Virus record (IMG/VR): IMGVR_UViG_3300028840_003624
Location: 1-42,300 of that record
Length of the DNA stretch: 42,300 bases
Strand: one strand, 5' to 3'
Source: a virus
Shown: positions 30,201-38,672 of the stretch, one piece after another
How the letters are laid out: each line of letters starts with the position of its first letter
Numbering within the stretch: position 1 is the stretch's first letter
Notes under the pieces: generated by a model
The model's database searches: none
What the model was told of the DNA's origin: nothing
What the model saw: only the letters and a program-made list of their open reading frames with translations
Translations under genes and position numbers: made by a program

Positions 30201-31854
30201 TAGACTGAGCCAGCAATTGCAATTCTTCAGTGGTCAGCTTCGGGCAGTAGAACGTGGCCTTAATTTCTGGCTTTCGAGACCGGGCTCGTTTTATCCCTGC
30301 TGCTCGTTCTTCCGGAGAGCGAGCAGCTTGCTTCTCATATTCTGCCACAATCTCAAATGATAAACGGCTAACATCCAAGCCGCCTCGTTGTAGAGTAATC
30401 CGACCGTATCCTGGTTTCTGGGGGAATTCTTGCCACTGAGGACGGCTCCACATATACGGGCCGTATATAGGTTCAAATGAAAGCATAAAGCGATTAAAAT
30501 CTGCTTCATTGATTAGAGCGTAACCCCATCCTGCACGAAATTCCTGCCACGCAGGCCGTGACCAGTGGTCTCTGGGATGCTCACGCATAAAGTCCTCTTT
30601 CCGGATTAAGCGAGAACCATCACGAGCCAGACGCATAAAGCGAACATTATCATAAGGGCGTTCATCTCCTATCGATAGAAGAATGTCATCTTCTGGTTGG
30701 TTAGCAAGGAAACGATCAAACCAGTTATTACGTCCTCTTCCAGCGTTGTTTGCGGATTTATACGCATTGGTAATGTTCTGAATCATCTGCTCGTAATGAT
30801 GTTCTATGTTACGACGAGACCCCTCATCGACATCACCACGTGAGATAAGACGATCCTCTTTCAACTTGTAGACTAATTTACGAAGTTGTTTCTCATCCAG
30901 ACTGTAACCACGAGCAATAAGATTGGATATACCCCTCATCAAGTAGCCGGGTTCTTTGATTGTCGGAATCTCATCTACCGGTACCGACATTCGCTCTTTC
31001 CGGTTAGTCGAAGTCGAAACAGTTGGCAAATTCTCGGCCTTGGCTCGGATATACCGCTTAATATCAGTTGCTCTGCGTCTTACATCTCGGCTCGGAGCAC
31101 GGCGTGAAAGCATATCCGACCAATGTAGAGCGAACTCAATGGCCTGATCAAACTTCTCCATTTGTTCTCGATGTGGCTGATATGCGGCCCTGTTACGATC
31201 TAGAGACAGAAAACTTCGTAGATTGTTACTATCAATGCCACCCCTGTCCCCCTTGCCTAATACCGAAGAGTCGTAATGAGGCATAACTGGTATCAGGTTC
31301 ATTTCTAGATCATGAATTAAGTCATGAATTCCTACTCCGTCTGGGATATTAGGGTCTTGCTGCTTAATCAGTTCATTGATTAACTCAATGATATCCATTG
31401 ACCGGACTCGGGCTTCATCGTTGTTGATAGGCAGGATGGTACGCCTGTAACGTAGACGGAAACAAACATGAGCCAATGGACTCTGTTCGCCCCCGCGACT
31501 AATGTTTTGAATCCGTTCTGCCCCATCGATTGGTATATCTTTGAAGCCTTCCCCATCGACTTCTGTCCAACCCTGCCAACCTTCAGGCTGTAATTTGAAG
31601 GCTCCGGGAGTGAATGGGACTCTTTCTTGACCCATTCTGCTCACGAAGTACTTGCTAAAGGTATCACGAATGTTTGTAGATGTACGCTCGATCTGATCGG
31701 TAGCCGGGACCCAACTCCAAAGAATGTTTGAGAAAGAGTTCGAGGCAGTCCTAACGCCCTGCAATTGAGACATTGCTTCACGTATAAGCTCCGCATTACC
31801 TTCATAGAGATCATCAAGCGGAACAATTTGGACTTTTCTCTTTTGGTCGGACAT
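27286..31854 (-). CDS. 1522-aa protein of unknown function, head module
   Basis: I recognise no family. The protein is basic and helical over most of its length. Residues 431-439 and 469-477 carry a repeated WSRPxWQEF motif, each followed by a GYG/GYA turn. A basic Pro-rich patch (GLRKPRKPRRPQKW) lies in the middle. The C-terminal 140 residues are Pro/Glu/Gln-rich and then turn basic (RRSKAQKGRKGKR). It lies between the portal-side 135-aa gene and the protease. Candidates are an internal head protein injected with the DNA, a core protein, or an enzyme in the virion; none is proven. It is the second-largest gene here. Confidence 0.6.
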   Translation of the reverse strand: MSDQKRKVQIVPLDDLYEGNAELIREAMSQLQGVRTASNSFSNILWSWVPATDQIERTSTNIRDTFSKYFVSRMGQERVPFTPGAFKLQPEGWQGWTEVDGEGFKDIPIDGAERIQNISRGGEQSPLAHVCFRLRYRRTILPINNDEARVRSMDIIELINELIKQQDPNIPDGVGIHDLIHDLEMNLIPVMPHYDSSVLGKGDRGGIDSNNLRSFLSLDRNRAAYQPHREQMEKFDQAIEFALHWSDMLSRRAPSRDVRRRATDIKRYIRAKAENLPTVSTSTNRKERMSVPVDEIPTIKEPGYLMRGISNLIARGYSLDEKQLRKLVYKLKEDRLISRGDVDEGSRRNIEHHYEQMIQNITNAYKSANNAGRGRNNWFDRFLANQPEDDILLSIGDERPYDNVRFMRLARDGSRLIRKEDFMREHPRDHWSRPAWQEFRAGWGYALINEADFNRFMLSFEPIYGPYMWSRPQWQEFPQKPGYGRITLQRGGLDVSRLSFEIVAEYEKQAARSPEERAAGIKRARSRKPEIKATFYCPKLTTEELQLLAQSITKKSPQAFDALEGHFVVPDTPVYYYANGFDTMRVDPTLVRYVNMVQDLLKQINPALAAQMPEMPRHLTMHAFPSIRQVPMPQEELLPGENLVENIDDGNLGRKHLLRYWQFSDRGEEVGLANIIEKYCMSGLVDRWYDALNRISVGSVRSPDKDVENDVRSIIAAIINGRTNADNVGFAIGKYGTSAFDSTLSPEQQADPELFGDGDLTTNFMDSFVRPSLPSAIKSVNQLLRHLESDEFKQGKYSVHGEQGEPVVQLGNPATGRDLFYKVHLIVSDLQEQLQRDISGNWFLNYALGQSDDPEKSNLQALRDKAGESGFETTIRTLIDEMRQIEKEQDSQYASKVEQARQAGLRKPRKPRRPQKWVQLRAQLAALLERGPELAGSVIESENDPRQAYMSNLDWFNTEAFRSANQALTDIPNEIFSKYTKDLQRMASELVQMYRNGKFGSMAGRENDELSAWDWLTKCLTRLTDVQVGGRSLATLPARYGNRKLISTGAPANVNSRITADGFKAWKQYGYKLSKIMDLISAISVRACAQQRSYSGGAKAYGVGYSTASGKAGGGEVMLGVRYAYRASDYKDYFVSPANREADVTGHLDSYFSTLRRALGKRHIRTGDVLTARTRNFEQGDWLPDTLEYSQQAARRGGFVVVENVEYFVGIATSNKHFHKTLHHSMNFRDSLNYLYTHYADSFDQTQIFIEPFSINLKSLYGHVKKAVAMARDQAATNNAALMSPENQERIQQINPNASSQEDVKIAKETQTPGLEVLYIGSIGGAEFLTDQSVNRNEDVNTFEKDVADENWDVDPTGQRTSGMAQQFTDLGNQQKQVDQDLEPAEGPPSEEEPDAAPTNIMGQPQGVNMPPVAEQPEIQEPAQPTQEVVQPAAEPVPEQTEQPPEEQPKEPPKAMEAPANSFFVTRRSKAQKGRKGKRMVSRASVAIQRLLTAADILDSKCEFGISNKIDELVSEITSDAN

Positions 31855-31857
31855 CTA

Positions 31858-32265
31858 TCATCCCTTAATATGTTTTGGGATATCCACAGCAGCTAGATCT
31901 TCTTTGCGGTAGGCCCCCCGGTTGGGCGGCATGGGAGTGCCCCACATTTCGGCAGCATGAGATAAAGCCCCAGCCAAAGTGGGAAAATATTTCCCACTTG
32001 GACTATAGGCTTTCTTCTTGGGGTTCTTAGGGAGCTTTTTTACTCCGGCAAAGAACATCTTGCCATATTTTTTGGAAATAGCCGGGCCAACAACGACGTA
32101 GTAAGGATGGCCTGTTTCATAGTCATATCCTTCCCAGCGGAAATAAGAGCCGGGTAACATCGATTCAAACTTCTTTTTAGCCTGAACAGATCTTTCACCA
32201 TACTCTTCTTTCCAACGGATATGTCTGTCTCGCAGCCTCCTTCTACCCGCCTCAACCGTTATCAT
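31858..32265 (-). CDS. Hypothetical 135-aa basic protein
   Basis: The start ATG at 32265 has an AAGGATAG ribosome-binding region just upstream. The product is very basic at both ends (RRRLRDRHIRWKEEYGERS, LPKNPKKKAYSPSGK) with an aromatic beta-like middle (FRWEGYDYETGHPYYVVVGP). It sits between portal and the 1522-aa gene in the head operon, with gaps of 3 and 17 bases, so it probably is a virion or assembly protein. Not recognised. Confidence 0.6.
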   Translation of the reverse strand: MITVEAGRRRLRDRHIRWKEEYGERSVQAKKKFESMLPGSYFRWEGYDYETGHPYYVVVGPAISKKYGKMFFAGVKKLPKNPKKKAYSPSGKYFPTLAGALSHAAEMWGTPMPPNRGAYRKEDLAAVDIPKHIKG

Positions 32266-32282
32266 TAGGCTATCCTTCTAAA

Positions 32283-34622
32283 TCACAGACCTAGCATTTC
32301 GAACGGATCGTTATCTTCAATTTTAAGGCTATATCTAACCTTAACTATCCTGATGTAGTCATCGTATTTACCAGACATCTCCTTTACCTCTCCCTTGCTC
32401 ATGGTAAAGAGATGAATACCATTACCGTCCTTCTTGCTCCCAGTTTTTACACCCGGCTTAGGATGTTGCTTCAACTTACCAATATACGTACTAATAGTCT
32501 TCCTAACCTCGTGCGGAGCATCATTTATCACTTTATCGTCGAATCTAAGGACGGTCCAGCCTCGCTGGGCGAGCAAATAATCACGCTCTTTGTCTGATTC
32601 TGCTTGTTTAGGAGTACTATGCCAGATCTCTCCGTCGCATTCGACGGCAAGTTTAATATTGGGAATAGCGAAATCGAGGGTATACGGCTTTCCACCATGA
32701 GGATTCGGAACATCCCTAACAGGATGTTGAGCTAAAACATGTTGAGAGGCAATGCCTTGGCTATTGGCCACCTCGGTCAACATTTGAGCCATTTTCATTT
32801 CAATTGAAGTAAGTTTTATCGGAAACGTTTGTGGGACCAATGCTTGCTGATCTCCACCCTTCCCCTTTCCCGGCTTAACCACTTTGCCGCCAGAAGCGGC
32901 TAGGGCTTGAGCCCCACCGCCCATTTCTCCACCAGGGGCTGCTCCCATTTCGCCGCCACCCATCGGAGCCCCGCCTTCTGGACCGCCCATTGGTGGTGGA
33001 GCCCCCCCGGCTCCACCCATGGGAGCACCTCCGCCCATCGGAGCCCCGCCACCCATAGGGGCTCCTGCTCCAGCGGTCCCCTGGGCCTGCTCCCAACGCA
33101 TACGCTTGACTTCCTGGTCGTAATTGAGATCCAATTCCGAGCAGAGGGTCTGTGTACTAATGATTTGACGTTCATGAAGCTGCAAAAGAATCTGCCAGAA
33201 ATTGCTCTTGTCCTTCAAATTTAGATCGTTCCACTTGATCTCTGGGTACTGATATACAGTTTCACCTATGTCTTCCGACTCTTCTGGGTCGATGAAATTC
33301 TGCATTTCAGCGATTGGACGGAAAATACGTTCTTCTGCCCATTCTTTAAGATCCAACCTCCAAGATTCGATTCTGCGAATCAGGGTTTCAACACCGACTT
33401 GGGCAGATGAGTAACCACTCATTTCGCCGTTGAGAAGAGCCTGGTTCAACATAAACCCATCGAGGATTTCCTTCCCGATGTATTCCATTTCGTTGGTAAC
33501 TTGTAAGATTTTACCACTTGCACCATACCATTCATAATCAAAATTATGATGAGTTACAATAGTAACATTAGGATCATTTGAGACTGCTGCAAGCTGCTGT
33601 TGCAAATCAGCAATGTCAGCAGTAGATGCTGGACGATTATCGCTTCCAAGTTTAACAACTCGAACCGGCAGAATAAGACGCTCAGCCACAATCCAGTTGG
33701 CCGTCATAATTTTTGTCTTATATGCCAAAGTTGTAAACAACCTTCTAATAAGACTTGTTCCATACGTTCCATATGGTACAGGCATATGTTTTAAGTGAGA
33801 AACAGTTCTATTGGAAAGAGGTATAGGTCTCTTTTGAGCTATGAAAGCTTTTATTTGCTCAGGAATGCGATCATAGATTTTCTTCGGTCGTCTCTGTTGA
33901 ACAATGCGACGCATTTCTTCATCAGGAACTAGGACAATATCTGCCTCTTCCGCGAGCAGCGGCTGGCGTACCTCGATCCAATCGGGATTGAGAATCTGCA
34001 CTCGCTTGATATGTCCGCCCGGATGATTACAATATTCACCCGTATTCGGGTCATATGCTTGACCATGACAGACAGGGCAGAATATATCTGTGTGGATAAA
34101 TACATCGCCCAGCATGAAATATTCGCTGCTTATCTGTTTGAAAGTATCATTAAGCTTGAGTGGTTTAACGACTTTGTTTTCGAACCATTTTAGGATTTTC
34201 GTATTTGGGCATTCTAAATCGAAACCATTCATGGGGAAGCGACTATAGAAATCGATTGCCGCAGCTACCTTTGGTTCATTGGAGTAGAAGAATCTACACC
34301 AATTATAAATCTCTCTCCGTTTACTCGCAATTTGCCAGGCTTGTGGGGTGTGGAGTGGTGAAAACCACATTGGTTGCGTCATTACATTATTGACGCCACC
34401 AACTGCTTGAGCCATTCTCAGCCAATGCTCTGGATAAGACGCAGCGGCTGATCGGCCATACTTGAATGTCCCTTGATCGGCCCCGAGTTTCTCTACTGCT
34501 TCCTTGATGAAATTGTCCCGACGACTTTGAGGAGTTAGGCCCTGCTCATAGGGATCACCCATGATTAGGGGTTCATAAAACCGAGGGTCGTCGGGGAAGA
34601 CCAAACCAACGTTTGAAGGCAT
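32283..34622 (-). CDS. Portal protein with C-terminal DUF559/Vsr-like nuclease domain
   Basis: Residues 1-512 look like a phage portal: the YNWCRFFYSNEPKVAAAIDF start helix, PMNGFDLECPN, the YFMLGDVFIHTD segment, KRVQILNPDWIEV, and the long helical C-part with NEMEYIGKEILDGFMLN. Portals form the 12-mer ring through which DNA enters. Residues 182-204 hold CPVC...CNHPGGH, a zinc-knuckle-like insert. A Gly/Pro/Met/Ala linker (513-595) with repeated GGGAPMG units follows. Residues about 605-715 fit DUF559/Vsr-type PD-(D/E)xK nucleases: YTLDFAIPN (D650), LAVECDGEIWH (E661, D663, H668), DKERDYLLAQRGWTVLRF. The reading frame is open throughout. The nuclease role is inferred from motif; a packaging or DNA-end role is possible. 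Confidence 0.8.
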   Translation of the reverse strand: MPSNVGLVFPDDPRFYEPLIMGDPYEQGLTPQSRRDNFIKEAVEKLGADQGTFKYGRSAAASYPEHWLRMAQAVGGVNNVMTQPMWFSPLHTPQAWQIASKRREIYNWCRFFYSNEPKVAAAIDFYSRFPMNGFDLECPNTKILKWFENKVVKPLKLNDTFKQISSEYFMLGDVFIHTDIFCPVCHGQAYDPNTGEYCNHPGGHIKRVQILNPDWIEVRQPLLAEEADIVLVPDEEMRRIVQQRRPKKIYDRIPEQIKAFIAQKRPIPLSNRTVSHLKHMPVPYGTYGTSLIRRLFTTLAYKTKIMTANWIVAERLILPVRVVKLGSDNRPASTADIADLQQQLAAVSNDPNVTIVTHHNFDYEWYGASGKILQVTNEMEYIGKEILDGFMLNQALLNGEMSGYSSAQVGVETLIRRIESWRLDLKEWAEERIFRPIAEMQNFIDPEESEDIGETVYQYPEIKWNDLNLKDKSNFWQILLQLHERQIISTQTLCSELDLNYDQEVKRMRWEQAQGTAGAGAPMGGGAPMGGGAPMGGAGGAPPPMGGPEGGAPMGGGEMGAAPGGEMGGGAQALAASGGKVVKPGKGKGGDQQALVPQTFPIKLTSIEMKMAQMLTEVANSQGIASQHVLAQHPVRDVPNPHGGKPYTLDFAIPNIKLAVECDGEIWHSTPKQAESDKERDYLLAQRGWTVLRFDDKVINDAPHEVRKTISTYIGKLKQHPKPGVKTGSKKDGNGIHLFTMSKGEVKEMSGKYDDYIRIVKVRYSLKIEDNDPFEMLGL

Positions 34623-34645
34623 AATATCTTCCTCCGAATAAAAGA

Positions 34646-34993
34646 TTAACCATCTATCGCGAGAGCCTTACTACTCTCGTCTGAATCAGAGTCGTCCTCC
34701 TCCTTAAGCCGAAGAAGGGTGGCGACATCAGATAGACTCCTTCTCATTATATCTAGCTTATCGTCTTCAAGATTTGACAACCAAAGATCCAAAGCCTCTT
34801 CGTCCACCTGCTGACTATCTTCATCTGCAAATTGAGCCAATATTTCCTTGGGAAGTCGCAGACGAATTTCACTCAAAGCCAGTCCGCTTGGAAGTGGTTG
34901 AAGCTTCTGCCGTCTTAAGTTAAAAACGCCCACATCTGCTTTCTTGGCAGAGTGGGCGTCATTATTTTCTACTATTTTAGACTCTTCAGTCAA
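34646..34993 (-). CDS. Hypothetical 115-aa acidic protein
   Basis: The start overlaps the stop of the upstream 649-aa gene (ATGA), so translation is coupled. The product is acidic, most of all near the end (LKEEDDSDSDESS), and mainly helical. It directly precedes the portal gene in the transcript. A small acidic protein at this place could assist portal assembly, but there is no motif to support it. Not recognised. Confidence 0.6.
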   Translation of the reverse strand: MTEESKIVENNDAHSAKKADVGVFNLRRQKLQPLPSGLALSEIRLRLPKEILAQFADEDSQQVDEEALDLWLSNLEDDKLDIMRRSLSDVATLLRLKEEDDSDSDESSKALAIDG

Positions 34994-36939
34994 ATTTTTT
35001 TTTTAGAATCTTCGCACTCTGACTCTTCCTGACTTGCCATTACGGGCATTTCTTTACGCTTTTTACGACTTGGGTGGCTAAAATCTACTCCGCAGTATCT
35101 ACAGCGATAATGCATAAGGTTCCCTAGCCCACCTAGCTCTGCTTCTGCGGCCGACTGTACAGAACCACATCCAGGACATTCTACCATCTTAACATCTTCG
35201 CCAGGCTCATCATCAAATTGTGCAGTTTTATCTGGTTCTCCGCCAGATACAAATGACGACAGCCCTGGGCGTCCAGTCGGTGCATCCGGAGAAGGCTGGG
35301 ACCACTTTTTACGACATCTTTTGCACTGGAAATCCGCAAAGCGACCATCATCATCTACACAACAATCTGCTGCCCACTGGCTTTGGCCACAATTAGGACA
35401 TTTCACTTCTTTCCCTTCTGACTCAAATCCGGTTCTAGTTGTCGGCCCGTCATCAATTTGGGCAGTTTTGGTAACTTCGGACAGGTTGAAAGCAGCCTTT
35501 CGAGGACGATTCTCTGCTGGAGCTTTTGGTACTTCTACGTTATTGCGGTCATAATCCCTATTGTAATTGAAGGGCGGCGTTGTATCAGTGGTAGGTCTGT
35601 AGCCTCGTTTTTCACCTTCTGCTTCTCTCATAGCTTGCATTCTAGCTTCTGTACTCCCCCAAGAAGCTGGTCGGGGTTTGCGTGTTTCACCCGGCTTAAG
35701 CCGCATTTTATTCTCTTCTGGTACCTGGCGATTTTGCTCGAAACGCTTATTGAGATACCCACCAACTAGATTTCCATCTGCATCGACGAAATCTCTAGAA
35801 AACTTGTCCATTAGGTGGGCTCTGAAGATAGCCTGGCCACAAACCACTTTATTGTCGTCAATGACGATCCCATCCAAACAGTGATAACGACATGTTGATT
35901 CAGAAACGATGTCGCCCATTTGTTTTCCTGTTAACTTAGGACAAATCCTCTTTTCACTCGGGCCATACATAACATATTCGGCACCAAAGTGTTGAGAGGC
36001 CGAGGCCTGTTTTTGCATCCTATCACGCTTGCAAGATTCGCAATCAGCCTCTTTATTGGACTTAACTTCATCAGCAAGATTATGTTTTATGATACCTGGT
36101 ATTTGGTCACTTGCCATGGTTTCCGGCTCCATTTCTAGAGTTTCCTGGCCTGCCGGGTTAGTTGCCATCGGGGCAACCCATCGGCGATAAACCTCTCTTA
36201 GTATTTCTTCGGCTCGCTCTCTGCCAATAGCAGCATCTAGTTCTTGGACAGCTTCAAGAGAGCTATTGGCTTCCTCTTCAGCGGCCGGGCTAACGGATTC
36301 CAATACAGCCTGCCTGGCCCTTTCTGCCCTTAAATCATTTTCACCTTTTTCTCCATCATATGACATTAATTCGTCTGCTAGACGAGCAACGAACTCGTCT
36401 TCTCCTTGTACCGGGAAAAAATCAGTTTGACCTGTCTTGATTCGTAGAGAACTTGCAAATAAGAGTTTGTCATCTCGATAGGCTAAAATTTCACTCGCTA
36501 CAGCAGCAATTGCGTCTGGATCACCCGTTCTAAGGCGGGCCATAGTTTGATCATACATTTCTCGCTTGAAAGGTTCTAACCTTTCATGATCGAATACTGT
36601 ATCGTAGTTGTCTACGCGATCAAGACGTTCAGGAGTGATCTTCTGCCTAAAATCATTCCACTTATCTGGCCCAGTGGGGTCACGTCCGCTTGCATAAAAA
36701 TCCCGTATAGCTAGGATTTTCTCCGCATCACGAAGTTCTTGGACTTGAATATCAATGGGCGAATCAGAATTCTCCTCCATATCGCCTCGTAATTCATCCA
36801 TTTGTTGTTGGGTAAGCTGATTGGAAAGATCGTCACTAGTATCTAAAACGATAGTATTAGAATCAAAAGCCCCCGCATCAGCGTCGGGGGCTTCACCTGT
36901 TTCTACTTGGGATTGCCTAGTAAGATTAAAAGCAACCAC
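34990..36939 (-). CDS. 649-aa protein with tandem zinc ribbons, head module
   Basis: The first 300 residues are acidic and helical. The middle has a Cys-rich stretch (CESCKRDR, ICPKL, CRYHCLDG, VVCGQ) that could bind a metal or cluster. Two C-terminal zinc ribbons are seen: CPNCGQ...CKRC (C514, C517, C539, C542) and CPGCGS...CRYC (C588, C591, C613, C616). Each is preceded by a matching word, KTAQIDDGP and KTAQFDDEP, so this part is an internal duplication. Zinc ribbons suggest contact with nucleic acid or protein. Place in the portal transcript suggests a head or packaging role. Family unknown. Confidence 0.6.
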   Translation of the reverse strand: MVAFNLTRQSQVETGEAPDADAGAFDSNTIVLDTSDDLSNQLTQQQMDELRGDMEENSDSPIDIQVQELRDAEKILAIRDFYASGRDPTGPDKWNDFRQKITPERLDRVDNYDTVFDHERLEPFKREMYDQTMARLRTGDPDAIAAVASEILAYRDDKLLFASSLRIKTGQTDFFPVQGEDEFVARLADELMSYDGEKGENDLRAERARQAVLESVSPAAEEEANSSLEAVQELDAAIGRERAEEILREVYRRWVAPMATNPAGQETLEMEPETMASDQIPGIIKHNLADEVKSNKEADCESCKRDRMQKQASASQHFGAEYVMYGPSEKRICPKLTGKQMGDIVSESTCRYHCLDGIVIDDNKVVCGQAIFRAHLMDKFSRDFVDADGNLVGGYLNKRFEQNRQVPEENKMRLKPGETRKPRPASWGSTEARMQAMREAEGEKRGYRPTTDTTPPFNYNRDYDRNNVEVPKAPAENRPRKAAFNLSEVTKTAQIDDGPTTRTGFESEGKEVKCPNCGQSQWAADCCVDDDGRFADFQCKRCRKKWSQPSPDAPTGRPGLSSFVSGGEPDKTAQFDDEPGEDVKMVECPGCGSVQSAAEAELGGLGNLMHYRCRYCGVDFSHPSRKKRKEMPVMASQEESECEDSKKKI

Positions 36940-36971
36940 CTGCCACTCCTTAGAACCATGGTTACACCCAT

Positions 36972-37982
36972 TTATTGTGATGTAAATCCTTCAAAAAGCT
37001 TATCTAAGGCTGATCTCTGCTGGCTCGTCTGAGTATTCTGAGGAGGCGGTGGAGTACCGAAAATACTGTTTGGACCAGACATGCTTGCAGCCTTCATTGG
37101 TCCCTTGAGTCTATCCCAGTCGGCACGATGATCTTCCACTTCTCTCTCACGAAGCTCTCTCTGGTCGGCTAGCTTCTCGCCGTCAGTACGAGCAGGAAGA
37201 CCTCCGAAATCACGATCACCGGAGAACATACTCAGATCTGACGTTCTCATGGGTGGATTATGAGCCGCATGCTCTTTTGGTCCGCCGTCGCTAGTTGGCT
37301 GAATGCCCTTGGAAAGAGCAGGACCATTTTCAGTCAGCTTGGCATGGATCTCCTGCCACATACGCTGACGCTCTTGCTCCATATGTTGTCGCTTTGCTTC
37401 GATGCTTTCTCGAATAAGTTCATCACCTTGCTTTTCAGATGCCTTTTTGTCTAGGGCATGCGGGTCCCAAATACTATTAGGGTTTTGGGTTCCATGAAAT
37501 CTGCCAATTTCATTGGCTGTATTCATATCGCTGACTGGACTAGAGGCTCCCGTGATAGTATGGCGACTCGTTGGCATGTCCATTACATGGCCTTCCTTTG
37601 GGACGCGAGTCAATCCGGAAGTCATCTCCTCATCACGGCCTACACGATGGCTACAGAATTTGCGAGCTTCTCTTTCCAGTTTGCGTCCTCGCAACTTCTT
37701 CTCTCTGGCGACTGCCACAAACTCACCTAGATCAGATGCAGTGATGGTGACGCCCGCCCGGTCAGCAGCCCACTGAAGTTCTTTAAGAACATCGTCCAAA
37801 TCTTCTTGCTGGGCGATCTTCATATCTTCTTCAGTCATGCTACTGAATATATCCATTCCCTCCGGAAAAGCACTGGCTGTTTTAACCTGCTGAGGGATAG
37901 TAATCCCGGCTCCTTCCAGGTTATTAACAAGGCTGTCAAAAACCTGACTATTCTGCATGGAATGACCTGTGATTTTTGCCAT
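36972..37982 (-). CDS. Hypothetical 336-aa head-module protein
   Basis: The product is hydrophilic, Met/Gln/Glu-rich and helical in the middle (ESIEAKRQHMEQERQRMWQE) and Pro/Gln-rich near the end (TPPPPQNTQTSQQ). It has the VKTAS word near residue 40 that recurs in neighbouring head proteins. No membrane segment or Cys cluster. Such composition fits a scaffold, chaperone or internal virion protein, but no family is recognised. The final FEGFTSQ lies 32 bases before the next gene. Confidence 0.6.
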   Translation of the reverse strand: MAKITGHSMQNSQVFDSLVNNLEGAGITIPQQVKTASAFPEGMDIFSSMTEEDMKIAQQEDLDDVLKELQWAADRAGVTITASDLGEFVAVAREKKLRGRKLEREARKFCSHRVGRDEEMTSGLTRVPKEGHVMDMPTSRHTITGASSPVSDMNTANEIGRFHGTQNPNSIWDPHALDKKASEKQGDELIRESIEAKRQHMEQERQRMWQEIHAKLTENGPALSKGIQPTSDGGPKEHAAHNPPMRTSDLSMFSGDRDFGGLPARTDGEKLADQRELREREVEDHRADWDRLKGPMKAASMSGPNSIFGTPPPPQNTQTSQQRSALDKLFEGFTSQ

Positions 37983-38000
37983 GATTAGTCCTCTCGCAAT

Positions 38001-38636
38001 TTATTTACTAGCTCTTGCTTTCGGAACAACTAATCCTGTCTGTTCCGTTGTTTCTTTCTTATCTTTGTTCGGAGAAAGCGTCACTTGCCAGGGTTCCGTC
38101 TGTGGTTGTTGGCCAGTATAACCTTGTCCGGTCGTACCCTGCGTTCTAATCTCAACTTTCAAACCTAAAGAGTTCTCAAGGTTGTAGTCGTTGAGCATCT
38201 TCCATACTGTAACAGCCGTTTGTCCCTGTACATTCGGACCCTTGGCCACAAGAGTCCATTCAGCATTGGGATCGCCCTCTAGCAAAACTTCAGCCGAAAT
38301 AGGAGGATTCTGGTTATTAAGGAATCCCATCAAGTCATTGTTAAGCTCGATGACATCCTCACCCGTTATTCCCTTCGGAGGAGCGTTTTCATCGGCTACG
38401 CTTTGCTGGATAGCCGCATTCATGCCCTGATCGGATGTACCCATCATGGCAGCATCAAGATCACCAAACTGCCTGGTTCCAGGCTGGTCTTGGGCACCCT
38501 GGGGAATGGTTTCACCCGCTCCGTCTGGCATGAGTAAAGCAAGCTTCTTGAAAAAATCGCCATCGTAAAACGAGGCGTTCTGGAACGGACCTTGCCCCAC
38601 CTGCTCGCGTCGGCGACCTACTGGAACAATTGGCAT
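38001..38636 (-). CDS. Hypothetical 211-aa head-module protein
   Basis: I set the start at 38636, because AAGGAGGGA lies 6 bases upstream; the longer frame from 38666 would include that site. The product is polar with Gly/Gln-rich parts (GTTGQGYTGQQPQTEP) and a small compact-looking domain in the middle (VIELNNDLMGFLNNQNPPISAEVLLEG, TAVTVWKMLNDYNLENSLGLKVEI). It ends in a basic tail. No family recognised; likely virion or assembly protein from operon context. Confidence 0.6.
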   Translation of the reverse strand: MPIVPVGRRREQVGQGPFQNASFYDGDFFKKLALLMPDGAGETIPQGAQDQPGTRQFGDLDAAMMGTSDQGMNAAIQQSVADENAPPKGITGEDVIELNNDLMGFLNNQNPPISAEVLLEGDPNAEWTLVAKGPNVQGQTAVTVWKMLNDYNLENSLGLKVEIRTQGTTGQGYTGQQPQTEPWQVTLSPNKDKKETTEQTGLVVPKARASK

Positions 38637-38672
38637 ATCACATCCCTCCTTGAGGACGAAGAACAAGACGAC

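Noticed and set aside
32838-33086. GC-rich repeat in the portal gene as a possible CRISPR-like or non-coding repeat
   Set aside because: The units are in frame and encode the Gly/Ala/Pro/Met linker; there are no spacers.
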